A stretch of DNA of 64,000 nucleotides from a virus. Under the pieces are notes generated by a model. The model was not told the origin of the DNA and did no database searches. It saw only the letters and a list, made by a program, of their open reading frames with translations. Shown one piece after another: positions 9,618-19,053 of the stretch. The position numbers and the translations under genes were made by a program. The stretch covers positions 1 through 64,000 of the IMG/VR virus record IMGVR_UViG_3300041405_000148; one strand, 5' to 3'. Every line of letters starts with the position of its first letter. Positions within the stretch are counted from its first letter, which is position 1.

Positions 9618-10561
9618 AGTTGTCCCACTGTATACCAATTACCACCAACAAATTTTTGGATAGGTTTAAAATATATTGTATCTCCCCCAGGGTTTGAACC
9701 CTCTGTCAACCAACCAATCATAACACCACCACCATCAGCTACAGCTTGTCCTCCACCAGGGATAACCTTGCTATATGTGGACCCCAACCGAATATCAGAC
9801 ACATAAGCATTACCTACATAAGTTTTATAACTCTGGAGATCGTTGTTTACATTCCCTATGCTATTATTAACATTATTATTAATATTAACAAAATAGTCAT
9901 ATCTTAAAAGAGAGTTAGGTGCACCTTCTTGTGCTGTGGAAGACCTAGGGTTAGAAATGTCCACATGCCCATCGTCCCACAATGCTATGTTTGCTGAAAT
10001 ATTCAGGTTATCAGATCTTATTCTGTTAATTGTTAGTGCAGATCCTAAAGAATTATTAGAGTCTATGCTACCTGTATTTCTACCATCATATGTTTGCAAG
10101 AAAAATGTTGGGTTGTCTACTACGTTGGACCCTCGGCTTATAATATCCCCAGCATAAATACTTCCTGCACTATCTCTTTTTATAAGAGTGTTAGGTGTTG
10201 CTAAATGGGTTGCATCTGATATATCTGCGCTCAAGTGTTTGTGACTGTTGTCAAGAACTTGAATATTTGCGGTTATTTCTTTGTTACCATTCCATAAGGC
10301 AGTGCCAGTAAGGTCTCCAGCAAAATTTATTTTTGTGCCCGTGTTAGGTAGGTAGGTAGGTAAGGACTCATCAGTTAAAAATCTTATCCATTTACCTATG
10401 GTATTAAATTGCCAGTTAACTTCTTCCGCAGTTGGTATTTGACCTTTATCCCATCCTGTTGTACGTATAATATCCCTTGTTCTAACTTTGTTTGCTTGAC
10501 CTGTGGCAGGCAAGTTAACATCATCTGTAGCCCAATCAGGGTAATATGTAGGCTTAGCCAA
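9614..10561 (-). CDS. Tail fibre protein
   Basis: A 315-residue protein. The N-terminal segment MAKPTYYPDWATDDVNLPATGQANKVRTR, with GWDKGQIPTAEEVNWQFN after it, matches the baseplate-attachment region of many myophage fibres. A Gly/Asn-rich shaft with HLSADISDATHLATPNTLIKRD follows, then a beta-rich C-terminal tip. It is followed by its probable assembly chaperone. The N-terminal part contains a (TACC)4 coding microsatellite. Confidence 0.75.
   Translation of the reverse strand: MAKPTYYPDWATDDVNLPATGQANKVRTRDIIRTTGWDKGQIPTAEEVNWQFNTIGKWIRFLTDESLPTYLPNTGTKINFAGDLTGTALWNGNKEITANIQVLDNSHKHLSADISDATHLATPNTLIKRDSAGSIYAGDIISRGSNVVDNPTFFLQTYDGRNTGSIDSNNSLGSALTINRIRSDNLNISANIALWDDGHVDISNPRSSTAQEGAPNSLLRYDYFVNINNNVNNSIGNVNNDLQSYKTYVGNAYVSDIRLGSTYSKVIPGGGQAVADGGGVMIGWLTEGSNPGGDTIYFKPIQKFVGGNWYTVGQL
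10345..10360. repeat. Tetranucleotide repeat (TAGG)4 in fibre gene
   Basis: Four perfect tandem TAGG units inside the fibre gene, in the segment encoding LPTYLP. Slippage by one un it would shift the reading frame. Confidence 0.8.
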
Positions 10562-10571
10562 TTTAAACTCC

Positions 10572-11204
10572 TTAATTTATTTGGGTCAGCAAAGACGCCA
10601 TGTGCCCAATATCAGATCCACCTGAATCTTTCTCAAAAATAGAACCAAAACCACCAAATTGTTTAGGTGGAGTCTGGTCATATATAGATTGAAAACCTAA
10701 TGGCAATCCAGATTTACTTCCTATTCTGTAACTAGATAAAATAGGAAAAACTTTTAATAACTCATCTATTGCATATTCTGTATCTAGACATCCACTGTAA
10801 AAGAAAACATCAAATGATTTCTTTCTACCAACATAAGTATTTATACTATCTTCGTCTGTACCTGTGAATCTAGAAAGCATGTCAATAATTTGAGGTCTCG
10901 TTCCTGAAGTCTGAGTTCTATATGATCTTATTTTTAAAACAATTCTGTAATCCTCATCAGATGCACCATTTCTTGGTACACCTAACTCTTCTCCAATATT
11001 GTCTAGGTAAACACCAGTGGAGGTATTGATAAGTCTTAACTTACCAACACCGATCACAGCATCATCAAGAACTTGTTTCATTTCTGCTATTAAAGCCAGT
11101 ATTGTAACAATGTTAGATGAATCTTTAAATTGTTCTAAAAGAAGGTCAAATGAATCATTAACCACACTCTCTCTGTACTGAATGTGATCTACATTTGTCG
11201 CCAT
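10572..11204 (-). CDS. Baseplate protein, DUF2612-like
   Basis: A 210-residue protein. The segment LDNIGEELGVPRNGASDEDYRIVLKIR, followed by a 'T..G..P..I..ML' segment, matches DUF2612 proteins, which lie after the gpJ-like gene in many contractile phages and join the wedge to the fibre. Its place between baseplate J and fibre fits that role. Confidence 0.7.
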   Translation of the reverse strand: MATNVDHIQYRESVVNDSFDLLLEQFKDSSNIVTILALIAEMKQVLDDAVIGVGKLRLINTSTGVYLDNIGEELGVPRNGASDEDYRIVLKIRSYRTQTSGTRPQIIDMLSRFTGTDEDSINTYVGRKKSFDVFFYSGCLDTEYAIDELLKVFPILSSYRIGSKSGLPLGFQSIYDQTPPKQFGGFGSIFEKDSGGSDIGHMASLLTQIN

Positions 11205-11213
11205 CTTAACTCC

Positions 11214-12707
11214 TTAAACTAACTGAAGGAAATTTATATCCTCAGAAGCTATCACAGGTATCCCTGCAAAACCTGAGATAATATCTGCTGTTGTATAAGA
11301 ACTGTCCGCAGCTGAAGTAAGTTTTGTTTCTACTTTTAACTGAGTCAAACGCCCGTAAGCTACAGAGTTAAACACAACACCTTGAAGTTGAGCATTGAAA
11401 ACTGGAGACCCTATATTAAACGAAGCCGCTAGAACTTTATAATTTGCTCTTATGGCAGCAATTTCTTCATCAGTTAGTGCTTGGTCGTTCACTGTCTTAT
11501 ATGTAACTCTCACAGAGTAATTAGTCTCATCTGCCGGAGTAAATTTTATAATTTCTGTTGAACCATCCTCTAACATTATTGTACTACTTACTGTACCAAA
11601 AGTCAAAGTATTTATAGGCTTCTTCTCATACAACGTCTGTGCTATGTTTGCAGTCTCTCCACCTAAAACAACTGTATTAAAAGTAAATGCCGGAGCTTCT
11701 GGGGTATCTATCGTGGTAGGGTTATCATAAATCCTAACCCGCTGGACACCATCGAGATCTGAAATAGCTTTATATATAGCAGGTCGAGTTGACGCATTAG
11801 CTTCATCTACTGTATCATTAAAACGTACTCTATATTCAGCATCTGTCTCAACCTCCCTCCCAGAGTAGAATTCAGAGAAATTCCCAACTGAAACATACCC
11901 AGATGGCGGAGTTGGTGTCACACCTGTTATCTCACCAACATATAAATTATTAATACCGGGTAAAGTGGAAGTAACTGGAATTAAACTCCATTTAGTACCT
12001 AAATTTGCACTTGCAAAAAATCTTGTTGCAGTGTTCAGCCCAACAGGATTTGTTTTATCTGATTGTAAGAAGCCAACATAAAGTGCATTTGTGTTTGAGT
12101 CAACAAAAACCTTAGAGGTTTCTGTGGAATCAATTGACCCTGAAATGAATGTAGCAAGTGTTTGCAATGCATTTGTGGTTGTTGTGTTTATTACAATTGT
12201 TTTTGTTGATCCAGTTTTCACATCAACAATACTAAATGTAACAGATGAACCCGCTGCTGCTAATTCATTTTTTGTCAGTGTATAAGCACCTATCCTTTCC
12301 CTCAAAGGTGTGTCAGTAGATACTTGATAATTTTGACCATTTGCTGAAGAAAAATAGGTTGAAGTGTTTACATTATAAGTCCAAGATGCATTTTTATCTG
12401 TTTTTATGAACGCATAACCTGTACTAGGTAATGCACCCTTCCTAAAAACACCTCTACGGGATAAGATTTCATCAAGATAAATTCCTTCTGCACCATCATA
12501 AGTTTGACTGTTGTAAACAGCTTGTAATGCTTCCCATATTAACATATCTTGATAAGCAAATATGCTAAGTAATTGTCCAGTTATTGAAGAGTTCCCTACA
12601 TTTAATTCTGTGCCAAATGTCGTTCTTGCTTTATCATAATAAAGCTCTCTCCAATCCTCGTATGAAGGTATTTGTAAACCATACTCTGTTAGTCCAAAAT
12701 CACTCAC
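11214..12707 (-). CDS. Baseplate J-like protein
   Basis: About 497 residues. The N terminus has LTEYGLQIPSYEDWRELYYDKARTTFG, then LSIFAYQDMLIWEALQAVYNSQTYDGAEGIYLDEILSRRGVFR. This is the typical gpJ/Mu gp47 start, where the protein forms the wedge that links spike to fibre. A GREVETDAEYRVRF segment near residue 290 is also family-typical. I prefer the GTG at 12707, which is preceded by GAGGAG, over an upstream TTG; this start overlaps the end of the membrane protein gene by eight bases. Confidence 0.8.
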   Translation of the reverse strand: MSDFGLTEYGLQIPSYEDWRELYYDKARTTFGTELNVGNSSITGQLLSIFAYQDMLIWEALQAVYNSQTYDGAEGIYLDEILSRRGVFRKGALPSTGYAFIKTDKNASWTYNVNTSTYFSSANGQNYQVSTDTPLRERIGAYTLTKNELAAAGSSVTFSIVDVKTGSTKTIVINTTTTNALQTLATFISGSIDSTETSKVFVDSNTNALYVGFLQSDKTNPVGLNTATRFFASANLGTKWSLIPVTSTLPGINNLYVGEITGVTPTPPSGYVSVGNFSEFYSGREVETDAEYRVRFNDTVDEANASTRPAIYKAISDLDGVQRVRIYDNPTTIDTPEAPAFTFNTVVLGGETANIAQTLYEKKPINTLTFGTVSSTIMLEDGSTEIIKFTPADETNYSVRVTYKTVNDQALTDEEIAAIRANYKVLAASFNIGSPVFNAQLQGVVFNSVAYGRLTQLKVETKLTSAADSSYTTADIISGFAGIPVIASEDINFLQLV

Positions 12708-12954
12708 TTGATTTCTTCTCCTCATCATCTTTGATTGCAATTCCCCAACGTAATGTGATAAGCTTGCTTACCAAGTTAGGGGCAACAACAACCGTTGCGT
12801 AGATCCAAGCATACCATTCAGGTATTGCTGTGAAAAAACCCATTCTTAAAAATACGGCGGTCATTGCCGCCATCCCAATATTGCTCCATAATCTTGTATG
12901 AGAGACTTTTTGATCTATCCCTTCTGGGGTTATTAAGTCTTTTAAAAAGCTCAT
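12700..12954 (-). CDS. Small membrane protein, holin-like (DUF2644-like)
   Basis: An 84-residue protein with two hydrophobic segments (about 22-40 and 44-66). SHTRLW...YATVVVAPNLVSKLITLRWG recalls DUF2644-type membrane proteins seen in Mu-like phages. It sits inside the baseplate operon, translationally coupled to the J gene. A holin role is possible but not shown. Confidence 0.5.
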   Translation of the reverse strand: MSFLKDLITPEGIDQKVSHTRLWSNIGMAAMTAVFLRMGFFTAIPEWYAWIYATVVVAPNLVSKLITLRWGIAIKDDEEKKSSE

Positions 12955-12987
12955 TCTGGTCTCACTTAATAAACTACAAGTTATAAA

Positions 12988-13515
12988 TTAATTTTTCCAA
13001 CTGTTTATCCAGCTGGCATAAGTATTTGCAGGGAGACCTTCATAATTAATAAAATAGAACAATCTGTTAGCTGCATTTTGTAAATCTGTTACACCGCAAT
13101 CTACACGAGAATTTTGATCACCAGAATCTGGATAATCCCATTCTGTTGCAGGGGAATTTAAGATTGCTACAGTTACTTCGCCATCAGGAGTAACTATTTC
13201 AGCTGTAAAAGAATATTCTCTTGTGACACGATCCCAAGTTGAATTAAAACTGGTGACTGCCTCTACGCCATCCTCATCCCGTATCTCTGATAAAAGAAGT
13301 ACATCAACATCTTCTTTTCTTCTTGCCTGACTTATGATCTGTTGCATATAAGGTATGCCATAATCCAGATCTATAAACCATTCATTCTCAAAAGTTTTAA
13401 GTCTGATGCCAAGTCTTTGTCTGACTTCATCAGGGTTTTTTGTTGTAAATTGCAACTCTCCATTTGCAATAACTAAATCATTTGAAATTTGATCAAGTAG
13501 TAAGTCAAAAGCCAT
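12988..13515 (-). CDS. Baseplate wedge protein (gp46/gp25-like)
   Basis: A 175-residue protein beginning MAFDLLLDQISNDL. It continues with KNPDEVRQRLGIRLKTFENEWFIDLDYGIPYMQQII and LLLSEIRDEDGVEAVTSF, the signature of Mu gp46/DUF2634-type wedge proteins related to T4 gp25. I chose the second of two adjacent ATGs because of its spacing from AGGAG. Confidence 0.75.
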   Translation of the reverse strand: MAFDLLLDQISNDLVIANGELQFTTKNPDEVRQRLGIRLKTFENEWFIDLDYGIPYMQQIISQARRKEDVDVLLLSEIRDEDGVEAVTSFNSTWDRVTREYSFTAEIVTPDGEVTVAILNSPATEWDYPDSGDQNSRVDCGVTDLQNAANRLFYFINYEGLPANTYASWINSWKN

Positions 13516-13524
13516 CATATCTCC

Positions 13525-14187
13525 TTACACTGGCTTGCCAGTATTACTGCCGCCAGACTGTACACCAGAATGAACATGTGATAAGAATCTTTGATAAAAA
13601 TCATTTAGATTTACACCACTTGCTGTTATCACATTTCCATCAGGGGTAATCTTCAATCCATTAACTTCTACATTACCATCTGGTTTGGCTGTTATAGTTG
13701 CAGATCCATTTTGGAAATTCATAGTGCCATCAGGTTTTAATAACAGTTTTGCTTGGTCATTTTCTAATAAAACATCTTCGTTTGAAATTTCTTTTGCATT
13801 ACCCGCAACTGAAATGCAAGGAATAACACCTATTGGGAATAATCCAAGATAGTTTGTCAGTACAGGATTTACTGCTTCGGTTCCTGTTCCAGAGAGTACA
13901 TTTGTAGGATCTCTTTCAGAGAATAAAACTAAAACAGTATCCCCTGATTTAACAGGAAAAGTGATCCTTGCCAATCCTCCGCTCAGTACAACCAGAGGCA
14001 CTCCACTTAGCTCAGGGTAAGCTATAGTTTTGTTAACACCAATCTGTGTTTTCACAAGAGGTAAGACGCTTGCCCTACCTGAGTCATAATCAACAGAAGT
14101 GATCTTAGCTGGCAGTATTGTATGCACATCTGCTAAACTATTTTGTATAAGATTTCCCAGACTTGTTGTAAATCTATCTGGATTCAT
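13525..14187 (-). CDS. Baseplate central spike (gpV/gp138-like)
   Basis: A 220-residue protein with an OB-like N-terminal domain (residues 15-110) and a repetitive beta-rich spike (130-195). The tip SHVHSGVQSGGSNTGKP contains the HxH motif that binds iron in P2 gpV and phi92 gp138 spikes. It should be the membrane-piercing spike. Confidence 0.85.
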   Translation of the reverse strand: MNPDRFTTSLGNLIQNSLADVHTILPAKITSVDYDSGRASVLPLVKTQIGVNKTIAYPELSGVPLVVLSGGLARITFPVKSGDTVLVLFSERDPTNVLSGTGTEAVNPVLTNYLGLFPIGVIPCISVAGNAKEISNEDVLLENDQAKLLLKPDGTMNFQNGSATITAKPDGNVEVNGLKITPDGNVITASGVNLNDFYQRFLSHVHSGVQSGGSNTGKPV

Positions 14188-14218
14188 TTTACACCTTATT
14201 AATTTTATGAACTATAAC

Positions 14219-15190
14219 TTACTTTGAAATAGTTGCATCTATCTTAACTGCCTGAATCTTAGTAGTCCAATCACTCTCTTCAAAACTTCCTGTATGAACA
14301 ACTTTAGTTACCTTTAAAGCACCTTCATAAGATTTTGATTTGACATATACAGTTGTTTCAGGCAATATAGACCCGTCTAGTTGACAAGAAAAACCTAAGC
14401 CATCTGATGGGGTTTTGTTTTTCTTACTCTTTTTACTACCTTGGCTTAATGGTTCAGGGCTAGATTTCAAACCTGTCTCATCCGATAAGTAAGCAGATTG
14501 CTGTGGCAATTTTTTATCTCTCGGTGTAATATAAATTGCACCATCTTGAATAGAAAAGTTGTGATTAATACTTTCCGTTATCTTCTGAAGTTGAGATGCA
14601 GTATTACCTACAAAACCAACAGGAGAGTTAAATGTCGATAAGTCACTACTAATTTCGATAACACCAAGAGTTGTACCTAAATCTTTTGACAAGTCAGTTA
14701 TAACGTTCTTGACGGGTGTTCCAGCAGGGTAGCTTCTGGATGTCATGGACTCTCCCATGTTAACACCGCCATCAGTACACCTTAATTTTGTTTCCCTAGT
14801 ACCACGCTCCCATTTATCTGAGATTTTTGCCACAGTTCCTTTAAAGATAGTCTTTACTTCATCTTTATAACCAGCTTCAAGGATTATAGCTAGTGTGTGG
14901 TCTATATTATTGTTAATATAGTTAACCAAGTCATCACTTAAGTTAAAAATAGTGATCTCACCTTTATTAGGTTCTTTCCCACTATCTTTAGTTATTGTAA
15001 AGGAAATCTGATGGGTTGTCAATTCATAAGCATTCTTTTTATCTTTTGAATTTTGAAGATTTTTATCCAAGTCAATCGGGGAAGTAAATGAAGATGATTC
15101 ATTTGTCATCTTAGTTAGGTTAACAGGTGTACCAAATCGTAAACTATAGACATGTCCAAACCTATAAGGTAGTTCTTCTGAGTTTACCAT
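14219..15190 (-). CDS. Baseplate hub protein (gpD/gp44-like)
   Basis: A 323-residue protein. It contains ISFTITKDSGKEPNKGEITIFNLSDDL, then TIFKGTVAKISDKWERGTRETKLRCTDGG, then AGTPVKNVITDLSKDLG, typical of the hub protein that sits above the spike in Pam3/Mu-like baseplates. It is next to the spike gene, as expected. A lysine-rich linker (about 240-255) splits the C-terminal domain. Confidence 0.7.
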   Translation of the reverse strand: MVNSEELPYRFGHVYSLRFGTPVNLTKMTNESSSFTSPIDLDKNLQNSKDKKNAYELTTHQISFTITKDSGKEPNKGEITIFNLSDDLVNYINNNIDHTLAIILEAGYKDEVKTIFKGTVAKISDKWERGTRETKLRCTDGGVNMGESMTSRSYPAGTPVKNVITDLSKDLGTTLGVIEISSDLSTFNSPVGFVGNTASQLQKITESINHNFSIQDGAIYITPRDKKLPQQSAYLSDETGLKSSPEPLSQGSKKSKKNKTPSDGLGFSCQLDGSILPETTVYVKSKSYEGALKVTKVVHTGSFEESDWTTKIQAVKIDATISK

Positions 15191-15192
15191 TT

Positions 15193-15537
15193 TTAACCTC
15201 CAATATAATCTTCTGTTGTGGAATCAATGTAAAGTAAGCGGAACCTTTTATCTATGCCCATGTGGTCAAAATCAGGTCTACCCCAAAGATTAACAACATC
15301 TATAGCATAAAGCTCACCTGGTGGAACTCCCTCTAAATGGTAGTAAGGCTTTAACAAATTAAAGCCATTAGTCACCTTAAAACTAACAGAAGGATCTTGA
15401 CCTGTTGCACCTAAGTAAGCTTGCCAAGATTCATCTCTGTTAATCCACTTTAAACGAAGGTCATAACTTTCATCTTCCAATGTAATGCGATATGTCACAT
15501 CAACATCTTCACCACACTTTAAATACCAATATGACAT
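15193..15537 (-). CDS. Baseplate plug protein, Pam3 gp18-like
   Basis: A 114-residue beta-rich protein. The pattern 'YDLRLKWINRDESWQAYL....G....FKVTNGFNLLKPY...GVPPGELYAIDV' and the final 'FRLLYID' resemble the small plug protein of cyanophage Pam3-type baseplates. Position between hub and Dit-like genes agrees. The family call is from memory of the pattern. Confidence 0.6.
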   Translation of the reverse strand: MSYWYLKCGEDVDVTYRITLEDESYDLRLKWINRDESWQAYLGATGQDPSVSFKVTNGFNLLKPYYHLEGVPPGELYAIDVVNLWGRPDFDHMGIDKRFRLLYIDSTTEDYIGG

Positions 15538-15545
15538 ATTGCCCC

Positions 15546-16244
15546 TTACTTGTTAGCCTCTAAATTTATTTTCCTTGCTTCTTCCATAGTTTTTCTATGG
15601 TTAGCCTGGTCTTCTGCAACCTGCTTTGAAGCACCGCCACCATTTTTATTTGCAGCTACTGTTTTCTTTGCAGACTTTTTAACATTTAAACTTACACTTT
15701 TTGCATATGCAAATCTAATCTCTTCAAAATCTATAGAGAACGCAACCGCATCTTGAGGTTCTTGTGAAAAGCTGACTTTCGTTATTACCACATTCTCAAT
15801 TTTCTGGTGTTCAGAAAAGAATGTAAAAGTCTTCTTAGCTTGATAAAGAGTTTCAAGTGCATCTATCGCAGCCATCACTCTTTCATAACCTGTCCCACGA
15901 GAGCCAAACAATTCATTTTTGTGGCCTTCAATTGGAGTATCGCTGATAATACCTTCCAAGGTATAAGTGTTGTTCCTAACAGAAAGATGATCAGATATCT
16001 CTGAGCCAGATGTAATAGGATATTTACTCACATCTGCTGACCAGTTACTTTTTAATGATGTAGTGACATCCAAAGCTATCAGTATTTGAGTTTCACTTGA
16101 TTCTATTTGACCATCTTTATCTGTTTTAACAGTTTTATCAGATGAATATGGATATTTCCTTGACCCTAAAAACACATAAGTTATTTTATCATTGGTAGGG
16201 TCTTTTATTAAGGAGCTGTTATCATAAGTTGTTGCAGTTGCCAT
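15546..16244 (-). CDS. Baseplate/tail protein, Dit-like N-terminal domain
   Basis: A 232-residue protein. Residues 75-175 contain SEISDHLSVRNNTYTLEGIISDTP and MAAIDALETLYQAKKTFTFF...VVITKVSFSQEPQDAVAFSIDFEEIRFA. This is the ring-forming Dit-like domain that starts the baseplate on the tube. The C terminus (190-232) is basic and probably flexible. AGGAGG precedes the ATG. Confidence 0.7.
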   Translation of the reverse strand: MATATTYDNSSLIKDPTNDKITYVFLGSRKYPYSSDKTVKTDKDGQIESSETQILIALDVTTSLKSNWSADVSKYPITSGSEISDHLSVRNNTYTLEGIISDTPIEGHKNELFGSRGTGYERVMAAIDALETLYQAKKTFTFFSEHQKIENVVITKVSFSQEPQDAVAFSIDFEEIRFAYAKSVSLNVKKSAKKTVAANKNGGGASKQVAEDQANHRKTMEEARKINLEANK

Positions 16245-16253
16245 CACCCCTCC

Positions 16254-18230
16254 TTAGTTGTAAGATGTCATATTGTCAATATCAAACGACAAGTCATCCA
16301 ATCCATTGTGGTAAATATCCATAGCCTGAGCACTAAAGGCACGTGAAAACTCTCCAGAGTTAGGATCAATTTGTATTGTCATCTTGATCTCAGTAGGACT
16401 TTTAGTTACTGGGGATTGCAGGTATGGGTTATAAAAACTTCCACTATTCATCCCATAGATACTGTTTGGACTAGCCATTGTCGGACTAAACATTTTACCT
16501 ATAAAGTCATCTATTCCACCAAAAGTATCTTGATACCAACTAACTGCACTACCTACATGGCTGTCTTTATAATAAAGTCCATTATCACTAACTTGCTTGT
16601 GTTCTCCACCTGGGAGCCAGTCAAGTAATTTTATAAACCTACCTGTAGTCTCACCGACGAAAGAACCTAACTCTTTCACAATAGGAGAAAGACCAGCCAA
16701 CTCTTTTCCAAGATTACCTGAATCTATCCCAGCCTGTTTTAATCCATCAACAAAACTTGATGAGAACTTTGAACTAAAGACTGTATTAGCAGCATCATAA
16801 GTTGCCGACATATCTGACAACTGCTTCAAGTTTTCCTTTTCTTTCTCTGTAACCAAGAAACCATTTGTTGCTAGGTCCTTTAAAGCTCTATTAAATTCTG
16901 AAGCATTTGGACCTAATGCATTTATGATATAAGTAAAGTCGTTAATACCTTCACTTAGAGCTGTCCCTAGGTTCTCAGTCTCTTGCTGCGTTAGTTTTGC
17001 TTGTTTACCAACACGTTGTAGAAGTAGAGCTAATTCTGTTGGTCCTTTAACACTTTGAATTGTTTTAATTGCTTCATCTCTGCCATACCCAGCACGGGTT
17101 GTCATGATTTTAACAAGATCCCCTAATTCACCACCACCGCTAAAATTCCAATCACCACTTTTCTTTTCTTGCTTCCAACTGCCTAAAGAAAGTTGACCAA
17201 CTTTGTCACGAACATCTTTTGCAATATCAGAGATTTTTTCATAACTTAACTCAAGACCTGGGCCACGGAGAGATGCCAACTGCAAGGCTTGTGCTTCTTC
17301 TGAGCTAACACCCATAGCATTTACACGAGATAGTCCTCTGGAGGTTTGTACACCTGTGTTAAGACCATTACGGGCTGCATTAGCGCCCATGTAACCGGCT
17401 CCAACAGCACCTAATACACCCAGGCCAAGAGCTTTACCACCCAAACCTAAACCTGCACTTCCACCCTTACGTAAGTCCTGAAGTCTTTCTTTCAGAGTTT
17501 TTGCAGCCGAAGATTGATCACGAAAAGTTTTCAATAGTTGTCTTGACTCTTGTCTGAAATCTGCAATATCTGAATGTCCATTTCTGTAAGCTTTATTAAG
17601 CTCTTCCATTCTTCTTGCAGCATCTTCTATTTGTTTTGGTTTGAGGTTTAACCTTCCGATGTCAAATGCAAACTGTTTGCTGACACGATTAGAAACTTTA
17701 TCTCTTTTCTCTTGAGCTGTCCTTTCCTTTAGTATTTGCTTTCTTTGAGCATCTACTTGACGTTGTTGTTCCAGCATACTACGATTGTACGCTTCCATCC
17801 TAGCTTTTTCTTGCTTCTTGAAGTCTTGTTCAAAAGCTTTGGCAGACTCAGCAGCAGACGTTGGGGTTCCACCTAGACGACCACCACTTAATCTCTTGTT
17901 AATCTCTTGTTGGGCCTTTTTAGCTCGTTGTGCTGACTCCTTCTCAGCTTGCAATCGTGCTTTAGCAACTCGCCTTACTTCTTCTCTGGCTTCTTTTATT
18001 TTTCTTCTTGCTTCTGCATTTGGACTAGAAGAGCCACCAGAACTACCACCGCCAGCTGCACCTCTCCTACCACCACCGCCATTACCTCTGCCACTTGAAG
18101 TGCCCCTAAGTTTATTCATAAGGTTTTGAAGATCCCTCATCTCCTTACGAACTTTCTTCATACTGGCTCTGTCAGTTTGATAAATTACTTTGTTTATCAA
18201 AGTTGCGGCTTCAACTTTACTTCCCGCCAT
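16254..18230 (-). CDS. Tail tape measure protein
   Basis: A 658-residue protein. It starts with a long charged helical region (residues 20-245), including a Gly/Arg-rich stretch at 45-70. A glycine-rich hydrophobic segment (LGLGGKALGLGVLGAVGAGYMG, 255-280) and more helix follow. This composition and its place between the tail chaperones and Dit-like gene define a tape measure, which sets tail length. It is short for a contractile tail, suggesting a tail of moderate length. Confidence 0.8.
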   Translation of the reverse strand: MAGSKVEAATLINKVIYQTDRASMKKVRKEMRDLQNLMNKLRGTSSGRGNGGGGRRGAAGGGSSGGSSSPNAEARRKIKEAREEVRRVAKARLQAEKESAQRAKKAQQEINKRLSGGRLGGTPTSAAESAKAFEQDFKKQEKARMEAYNRSMLEQQRQVDAQRKQILKERTAQEKRDKVSNRVSKQFAFDIGRLNLKPKQIEDAARRMEELNKAYRNGHSDIADFRQESRQLLKTFRDQSSAAKTLKERLQDLRKGGSAGLGLGGKALGLGVLGAVGAGYMGANAARNGLNTGVQTSRGLSRVNAMGVSSEEAQALQLASLRGPGLELSYEKISDIAKDVRDKVGQLSLGSWKQEKKSGDWNFSGGGELGDLVKIMTTRAGYGRDEAIKTIQSVKGPTELALLLQRVGKQAKLTQQETENLGTALSEGINDFTYIINALGPNASEFNRALKDLATNGFLVTEKEKENLKQLSDMSATYDAANTVFSSKFSSSFVDGLKQAGIDSGNLGKELAGLSPIVKELGSFVGETTGRFIKLLDWLPGGEHKQVSDNGLYYKDSHVGSAVSWYQDTFGGIDDFIGKMFSPTMASPNSIYGMNSGSFYNPYLQSPVTKSPTEIKMTIQIDPNSGEFSRAFSAQAMDIYHNGLDDLSFDIDNMTSYN

Positions 18231-18249
18231 AGGAACTCCTTAATTAAAT

Positions 18250-18269
18250 AAGCCTCAAAGTCGAGGCTT
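18250..18269 (-). terminator. Weak hairpin after tail chaperone
   Basis: A 5-6 bp stem (GCCTC / GAGGC) followed by TTATTTAATT on the minus strand, overlapping the stop of the chaperone extension. Probably an attenuating terminator only. Confidence 0.4.
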
Positions 18270-18443
18270 TAACTGTCTAAGTTTTTCTGCTTCATGTGCT
18301 TTTATTGATAAGTCCACATTATGTAACCCCGCGACATAATCTTGTAAACTTAATCCTTCGTATAAATCAAGAAAATAATATATATCAAACTCATCTAAAG
18401 AAGATCGTGTCTCACTAGTCTCTTTTGTTATTTTAAGGTACAT
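18255..18443 (-). CDS. Tail assembly chaperone, T-type frame (C-terminal part made by frameshift)
   Basis: The segment from the first ATG is 62 residues, but the same frame stays open upstream through the end of the preceding gene (to about 18545). It encodes NPTIKRAVETAYSSAGFNWVANMYLKI there. In contractile and lambda-like phages the chaperone after the tube gene is made as a short G form and a longer frameshifted GT form. The frame offset here is +1 (equivalent to -2). Mu is reported to use a -2 shift, so the case fits. No separate Shine-Dalgarno sequence is obvious for the ATG. Confidence 0.6.
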   Translation of the reverse strand: MYLKITKETSETRSSLDEFDIYYFLDLYEGLSLQDYVAGLHNVDLSIKAHEAEKLRQLKPRL

Positions 18444-18508
18444 ATTGGCTACCCAGTTAAAACCAGCACTAGAATAAGCTGTCTCTACTGCTCTTTTAAT
18501 CGTGGGGT

Positions 18509-18991
18509 TTAGTCCTGATTGCCCAGTTTGACTACTGGCAGAATTGAGGTTATAAGACTTTCGAAACCGATCTCGAAAAAAGGGGCGTAGTTCACCTCAA
18601 GAACTTTTGCTACCACCTGAAGTACAACTTCATGTTTACCTAAGAACGTCGTGTCGAAAGTTTGAGTTACTGGCTGATTGTTATAATAAACATCATCCAG
18701 AATTGTACCAAGAAAGACTAGTAGATCATTTTCTTCCATAGTATTGAATAGTTGAATTAAAGCTGCTGGTAATGCATCAGCAAAAGCTTCATCTTGTGGT
18801 GTCACACTTCCAAGCATTGAAAATGGAACATAAAAATATTTACCAACCAAAGGGATTCTTGAGAAAACCTTAGTTGGACTCCAGTGTAAAAGGCGGAATT
18901 TCATCTGTTCACCTTTTGCTGTTCTAGCTACAAACTCAGTTTCAGGACGTGCTACAGCTTTCATCGCTTGCATTTGACTCATATCTGACAT
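18509..18991 (-). CDS. Tail assembly chaperone, G-type
   Basis: A 160-residue protein between the tube and tape measure genes, the standard site for the tail chaperone. It contains AKGEQMKFRLLHWSPTKVFSRIPLVGKYF, then MLGSVTPQDEAFADALPAALIQLFNTM. The last residues overlap an open frame that continues into the next gene in a different frame, so a longer GT product is expected. Confidence 0.65.
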   Translation of the reverse strand: MSDMSQMQAMKAVARPETEFVARTAKGEQMKFRLLHWSPTKVFSRIPLVGKYFYVPFSMLGSVTPQDEAFADALPAALIQLFNTMEENDLLVFLGTILDDVYYNNQPVTQTFDTTFLGKHEVVLQVVAKVLEVNYAPFFEIGFESLITSILPVVKLGNQD

Positions 18992-19020
18992 ATAATAACC
19001 TCAAATTTTGTTTAGACCAA

Positions 19021-19045
19021 AAAATAGCGCATCCTTGCGCTATCC
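19021..19045 (-). terminator. Terminator after tail tube gene
   Basis: An 8-bp stem ATAGCGCA / TGCGCTAT with a three-base loop, followed by TTTTTT on the minus strand. Confidence 0.8.
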
Positions 19046-19053
19046 TTTAGTAA

